Part shown: piece by piece, positions 60,747 through 64,000 of the stretch
How positions within the stretch are numbered: the stretch's first letter is position 1
Layout: the number at the start of each line of letters is the position of its first letter
Assembly: GCF_028858515.1 (NCBI RefSeq)
Contig: NZ_JAPJZJ010000006.1
Location: 62,001-126,000, forward strand
Source of the DNA: Aurantiacibacter sp. D1-12
GTDB taxonomy: Bacteria > Pseudomonadota > Alphaproteobacteria > Sphingomonadales > Sphingomonadaceae
DNA length: 64,000 nucleotides
Reading direction: 5' to 3'
Notes under the pieces: generated by a model
Told to the model about the DNA's origin: nothing
The model's database searches: none
What the model saw: only the letters and a program-made list of their open reading frames with translations
Made by a program: the position numbers and the translations under genes

Positions 60747-61148
60747 TCAGCAACTGCCGGTGCGGCGCGCTTCACCTTCGAGCGAGAACGGCGAACCGCC
60801 CTGGATGCCCTGGCTGCGCACTTGCACCAAACCATTGCCTTCACGCCGGATCGTCGTGCGGCCATAGCCATTACCGCGGCAGGTGTACTGGACGGTGACT
60901 TCTCCAGGATCATCCTGCACAACAAATTGCTCACACCCCGGCTGTCGATGGCGCAGCTGGATGAATTCGCGGCCCGTGCGCACACAGATGCGTGTGCTCC
61001 GATCATTGCCGCGCAGCTGCAGCGTCCAGGCACCGTGATCGAGCGAATCGAGCATGGCAAGCTCTGACTGCTGCGCACCGGCAGGCATTACGGCAAATAC
61101 CGCTGCAATCCCGCCTGCAATAAAATGTGCTGTGCGCTTAAGGTTCAT
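60747..61148 (-). CDS. Secreted protein, possibly DUF3617-like
   Basis: 133 residues from ATG 61148, chosen for AAGGA eight bases upstream. A Sec signal (cleavage after AGA near residue 25) leaves a mature part with four Cys (RICVRTG, PGCEQF, YTCRGNG and the final SC) that could pair. The layout ELAMLDSLDHGAWTLQLRG, then QYTCRGNGYGRTTIRREG and GSPFSLEGEARRTGSC resembles the sphingomonad DUF3617-type periplasmic proteins, which I state with low certainty. The function is unknown. Confidence 0.68.
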   Translation of the reverse strand: MNLKRTAHFIAGGIAAVFAVMPAGAQQSELAMLDSLDHGAWTLQLRGNDRSTRICVRTGREFIQLRHRQPGCEQFVVQDDPGEVTVQYTCRGNGYGRTTIRREGNGLVQVRSQGIQGGSPFSLEGEARRTGSC

Positions 61149-61246
61149 CTCATCCATCCTTACTCATCTCACAAATCATATCAGATGAATTGTGAACGAC
61201 CAATTGCGCATGCCTTGCCATCAAAGGGTTGAAATTCGAGAAAGAA

Positions 61247-62164
61247 TCAATCCTGGATCGCAAAAGCGCGTGAACAGAAGGCGCAATCGACCACGATCAT
61301 TCCGTCATCATCGGCCATCTCGCGGCGATCCTCTTTGGGAAAGCGGGACAGAACGTCCTCAAAATGCGCCTCGGTACAGCGGCACCCCTTCCCAAGCACC
61401 GGCCCGGGGAGGACCCTTACCTGATCTTCCTCGTGGTAAAGCCGCCAGATCAGCTCCTCAAGGGGAAGCTCGGGATCAGCGAGCTCCTCATGGCGAAGGC
61501 TATCCGCGAGAATGGAGACATGCTCCCATTCAGGATGGTCAAGCCGCGCGTGGAGGCGTTCGCGGCCTTCTTCTCCGTCAGGCAGATGCTGCACCAGCAG
61601 GCCGGCCGCCAGAGTGCCGCTCGCCCCCGATGAAATCGCTGTGCGAATGCGTGTTGGCACCTGCTCGCTCTGCGCAAAGTAGCTCTCGACAGCGGCAGAC
61701 AGGGATTCCCCTTCAAGCGGCACGATGCCCTGGTAGCGCTTCCCGGTTTTGGCGATGTCGAAGGTGATCGCGAGATGACCCCTGCCAAACAGCGTGGTTA
61801 GGGAAGCGCTTGCGCCGCCATCGGCGAAACGCGCAGGATCGTGCTCGATATAGCCGCGCAATTCTCCGTCGCGATAATCACACACTAACAGATTCGCGAT
61901 ACCGCCTTCGCTTTGTGCCTGCATGGTCAGTTGATCGCCTTCGCCCTTGAGCAGGCCGCCCATAAGCGCCGCCAACACCAGCGCCTCTGACAAGCAATGA
62001 CGCAGCGCGGTGGGATAGTCATGCGCGCTCAGGATCTCGTCGAGAACGGGTCCGAGGCGCACTGTACGTCCACGGCAATGGCGCTCCGGAATTGCAAAGC
62101 CCAGAAGGCGGTCCGAGAAAGTCTGGCTTTGTGTGTCGGTCATGCGGCGGATATGGGGGCTCAT
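61247..62164 (-). CDS. hslO: Redox-regulated chaperone Hsp33
   Basis: 305 residues from ATG 62164. The N-terminal Hsp33 core is visible (GPVLDEILSAHDYP, LVLAALMGGLLKGEGDQLTMQ, GGIANLLVCDYRDGELRGY), and the C-terminal redox switch keeps all four zinc Cys as CRC in KGCRCTEAHF (C-x-C) and CAFC in VVDCAFCSRAF (C-x-x-C). Oxidation releases zinc and turns it into a holdase. ATG 62143 is an alternative start; a start at 62206 would overlap argF. It follows argF by 17 bases. Confidence 0.93.
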   Translation of the reverse strand: MSPHIRRMTDTQSQTFSDRLLGFAIPERHCRGRTVRLGPVLDEILSAHDYPTALRHCLSEALVLAALMGGLLKGEGDQLTMQAQSEGGIANLLVCDYRDGELRGYIEHDPARFADGGASASLTTLFGRGHLAITFDIAKTGKRYQGIVPLEGESLSAAVESYFAQSEQVPTRIRTAISSGASGTLAAGLLVQHLPDGEEGRERLHARLDHPEWEHVSILADSLRHEELADPELPLEELIWRLYHEEDQVRVLPGPVLGKGCRCTEAHFEDVLSRFPKEDRREMADDDGMIVVDCAFCSRAFAIQD

Positions 62165-62181
62165 ACCGTCATTGAAAGAGA

Positions 62182-63108
62182 TCAGGCGAGTTTCCCGAAA
62201 CACCACAGCAGGATCGATTTTTGTGCATGGATGCGGTTCTCCGCTTCATCGAAGACGACCGACTGCACGCCTTCAAAAACCTCCTCGGTCACTTCGTCTC
62301 CGACATGCGCGGGCAAACAGTGCAAGAAAATCGCATCGCTCTTCGCGCGTTTCATCAATTCTGCATCGACGCAGTAAGGCTGCATCGCGGCAAGCTTCGT
62401 CTCGCTATCGGCCTGACCCATCGAAACCCATGTGTCGGTGACGATGACATCCGCGGCCGACGCAGCAGCAGCCGCATCCTGCATAAGCGTAACTTCGCAC
62501 CCAGCATCGCGCGCCATTCCCACAAATTCCGCTTCGGGCTCGTATCCGGCTGGCGTCGCCACGCGGACGTTGAACTTCATCAGCGCCGCCGCCTCCAAGA
62601 TCGAATGCAACACATTGTTGCCGTCACCGAACCACGCGACTTCCAGCCCGGGCAATGCCTTGCCTTTCTCGATCATCGTCAGCAGGTCGGCCACGATCTG
62701 GCACGGGTGCGAACGATCAGTCAGACCGTTGATCACCGGCACACTCGCGTGACGCGCCATTTCCTCGATCTTGGCGTGATCATCGGTCCGCATCATGATT
62801 GCATCGACCATCCGGCTGAGTACGCGAGCGGTGTCTGCAACGGACTCTCCACGCCCCAGCTGGGATGTGCCTGAATCAAGGACAAGCGCGCTGCCGCCGA
62901 GTTGTCGCATGGCCACATCAAAGCTCGCACGCGTCCTGGTCGAACTCTTCTCAAACACCATTGCCAGAACATGTCCTGCAAGTGGTGCGTCACTATCGAC
63001 CTGGCCCTTGGGATGGCCAGATCGAGCTGACTTGCGTGCAATCGCATCGTCAAGCATCGCCGCGATCGCGTTTCCGCCAGCATCAGACAGATCGAGAAAA
63101 GCGGCCAT
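62182..63108 (-). CDS. argF: Ornithine carbamoyltransferase
   Basis: 308 residues. The carbamoyl phosphate motif is [13 protein letters not shown], followed by [12 protein letters not shown], and the ornithine-site [11 protein letters not shown] near the C terminus. It forms citrulline in arginine synthesis. It is four bases downstream of argD, and hslO follows: an argD-argF-hslO operon, an arrangement known in alphaproteobacteria. Confidence 0.97.
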   Translation of the reverse strand: MAAFLDLSDAGGNAIAAMLDDAIARKSARSGHPKGQVDSDAPLAGHVLAMVFEKSSTRTRASFDVAMRQLGGSALVLDSGTSQLGRGESVADTARVLSRMVDAIMMRTDDHAKIEEMARHASVPVINGLTDRSHPCQIVADLLTMIEKGKALPGLEVAWFGDGNNVLHSILEAAALMKFNVRVATPAGYEPEAEFVGMARDAGCEVTLMQDAAAAASAADVIVTDTWVSMGQADSETKLAAMQPYCVDAELMKRAKSDAIFLHCLPAHVGDEVTEEVFEGVQSVVFDEAENRIHAQKSILLWCFGKLA

Positions 63109-63112
63109 TCAG

Positions 63113-64000
63113 TTAGCCTGCGTCTTCAGGCGCGTAGGATGCAGCACCGGCAGAGAGCTTTTCGAAGAACTCATCCATCTCTGCATCACCAATGACCAGC
63201 GGCGGTAGAACGCGCAGCGTCGTATCGCCAGCCGCCACCATCAGCAGCTCATGCTTGTCGCGCAGGTGGATCATGAAAGGCCGTGGCTCGGACTTCATCT
63301 TGATGCCCAGCATCAGGCCCATGCCGCGCACACCTTCGAACAGACCGGGATAGTTTCCGATAAACTGTTCGATCCGCGAACGCAGCCGTTCGCCCTTGGC
63401 GCGCACTTCCTCCAGAAATTCCTCATTCGCCACTTCGTCCATCACGGCGGAGCCAGCGGCCATCGCCAGAGGGTTGCCGCCATAGGTAGATCCGTGCGTG
63501 CCGAAGACCATGCCGCGCGCGGCCTTTTCGGTCGCAAGGCAGGCACCGAGCGGGAAACCACCGCCCAGACCCTTGGCGCTCGCCACGATGTCAGGCACGA
63601 TGCCGTACTGCTCATAGGCATAGAGCGTACCCGTGCGCGCGACGCCGCACTGCACTTCATCGAGCGCCAGAAGCAAATCATGCTCGTCGGCAAGATCGCG
63701 CAGACCCTGCATGAATTCCTGGCTGGCTGGCCGAATGCCGCCCTCACCCTGGATCGGCTCGACCAGAAAGCCTGCCGTGTTGGGACCAATCGCCGCCTTT
63801 GCGCCTTCGAGATCGTCGAATTCGACATATTTGAAGCCGGGCAGCAGCGGGTTGAAACCCTTGTGCATCTTTTCCTGATTGGACGCGCTTATCGTCGCCA
63901 TCGTACGTCCGTGGAACGCGTTCTTGAACGTGATGATCTCGAACTTGTCATCGTTGCCGACATGCTGGTGATAGGCGCGCACCGCCTTGATCGCGCATTC
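63113..64000 (-). CDS. argD: Acetylornithine aminotransferase, 3' part (5' end outside window)
   Basis: The frame is open to the right edge (ECAIKAVRAYHQ at the boundary), so the N-terminal part lies outside the window. About 295 residues are visible. They include FKNAFHGRTMATISAS, LLLALDEVQCGVARTGTLYAYEQYGI with the PLP-contacting Asp, and the PLP Lys in IVASAKGLGGGFPLGAC. It converts N-acetylglutamate semialdehyde to N-acetylornithine in arginine synthesis. It is the first visible gene of argD-argF-hslO. Confidence 0.96.
   Translation of the reverse strand, partial: ECAIKAVRAYHQHVGNDDKFEIITFKNAFHGRTMATISASNQEKMHKGFNPLLPGFKYVEFDDLEGAKAAIGPNTAGFLVEPIQGEGGIRPASQEFMQGLRDLADEHDLLLALDEVQCGVARTGTLYAYEQYGIVPDIVASAKGLGGGFPLGACLATEKAARGMVFGTHGSTYGGNPLAMAAGSAVMDEVANEEFLEEVRAKGERLRSRIEQFIGNYPGLFEGVRGMGLMLGIKMKSEPRPFMIHLRDKHELLMVAAGDTTLRVLPPLVIGDAEMDEFFEKLSAGAASYAPEDAG

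Noticed and set aside
1-64000. tRNA or rRNA genes, CRISPR arrays, insertion sequences
   Set aside because: None could be recognised by eye: no cloverleaf-like segments with conserved T-loop sequence, no evenly spaced short repeats, and no transposase.

Overview
The window is one contiguous, GC-rich, gene-dense chromosomal stretch of an alphaproteobacterium, most likely a member of the Sphingomonadales in or near the Erythrobacteraceae. The evidence is the cell-cycle regulators CtrA and DivK, a serine palmitoyltransferase next to its dedicated acyl carrier protein (sphingolipid synthesis), DUF4167, DUF3572, DUF2793 and HIG1-type proteins, a bacterial Cdc48, and TonB-dependent-receptor physiology. 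No rRNA, tRNA, CRISPR array or insertion sequence was recognised. Both ends cut genes: polA at the left and argD at the right.

Layout. 1-5.7 kb: polA (5' end missing), an MscS channel, a structured intergenic repeat, cdc48. 5.7-9.5 kb: a 450-base gap with a candidate small RNA, then scoA, a HAD lipoprotein, scoB, a membrane protein and a GST. 9.5-14.9 kb: an ABC-2 exporter pair; a GbsR/MarR-type regulator with two small membrane proteins that share an operator sequence; an MFS transporter. 14.9-23.8 kb: a DUF418 protein, lnt-metK, DUF4167, hisS-prfA-prmC, ppa. 23.9-27.3 kb: a small secreted protein, a membrane protein, lptB-rpoN. 27.4-32.3 kb: a TonB-dependent receptor translationally coupled to a beta-propeller phytase, then a TolB-like propeller. 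32.3-34.4 kb: second copy of the structured repeat, ctrA, trmB. 34.4-42 kb: DUF1800-DUF1501, maeB, mutS. 42-47.9 kb: DUF202, cobalamin adenosyltransferase, HIG1, gluQRS, HNH nuclease, DUF4112, and an orphan oligopeptide-binding-type lipoprotein. 47.9-53.8 kb: PilZ, dksA, Sel1 repeat protein, FemAB-like acetyltransferase, GDPD, RidA, HAD, DUF3572, divK and a Pycsar-effector-like membrane protein. 53.9-56.9 kb: acp-spt, aquaporin, YqaA/DedA-like protein. 57-59.4 kb: a collapsed gene-transfer-agent/prophage remnant. 59.4-64 kb: sodC, queC, a secreted protein, and argD-argF-hslO.

Most of the window is core housekeeping: replication and repair, translation termination, methionine/SAM, arginine, queuosine, envelope biogenesis and cell-cycle control. 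The accessory signals are the phytate-acquisition locus, the covarying hairpin repeat found at three gene ends, the operator pair of the GbsR-like regulator, two candidate small RNAs ending in intrinsic terminators, the orphan Pycsar-type effector, and the gene-transfer-agent remnant, in which a terminase-like 5' end is joined out of frame to the 3' part of a tail protein.
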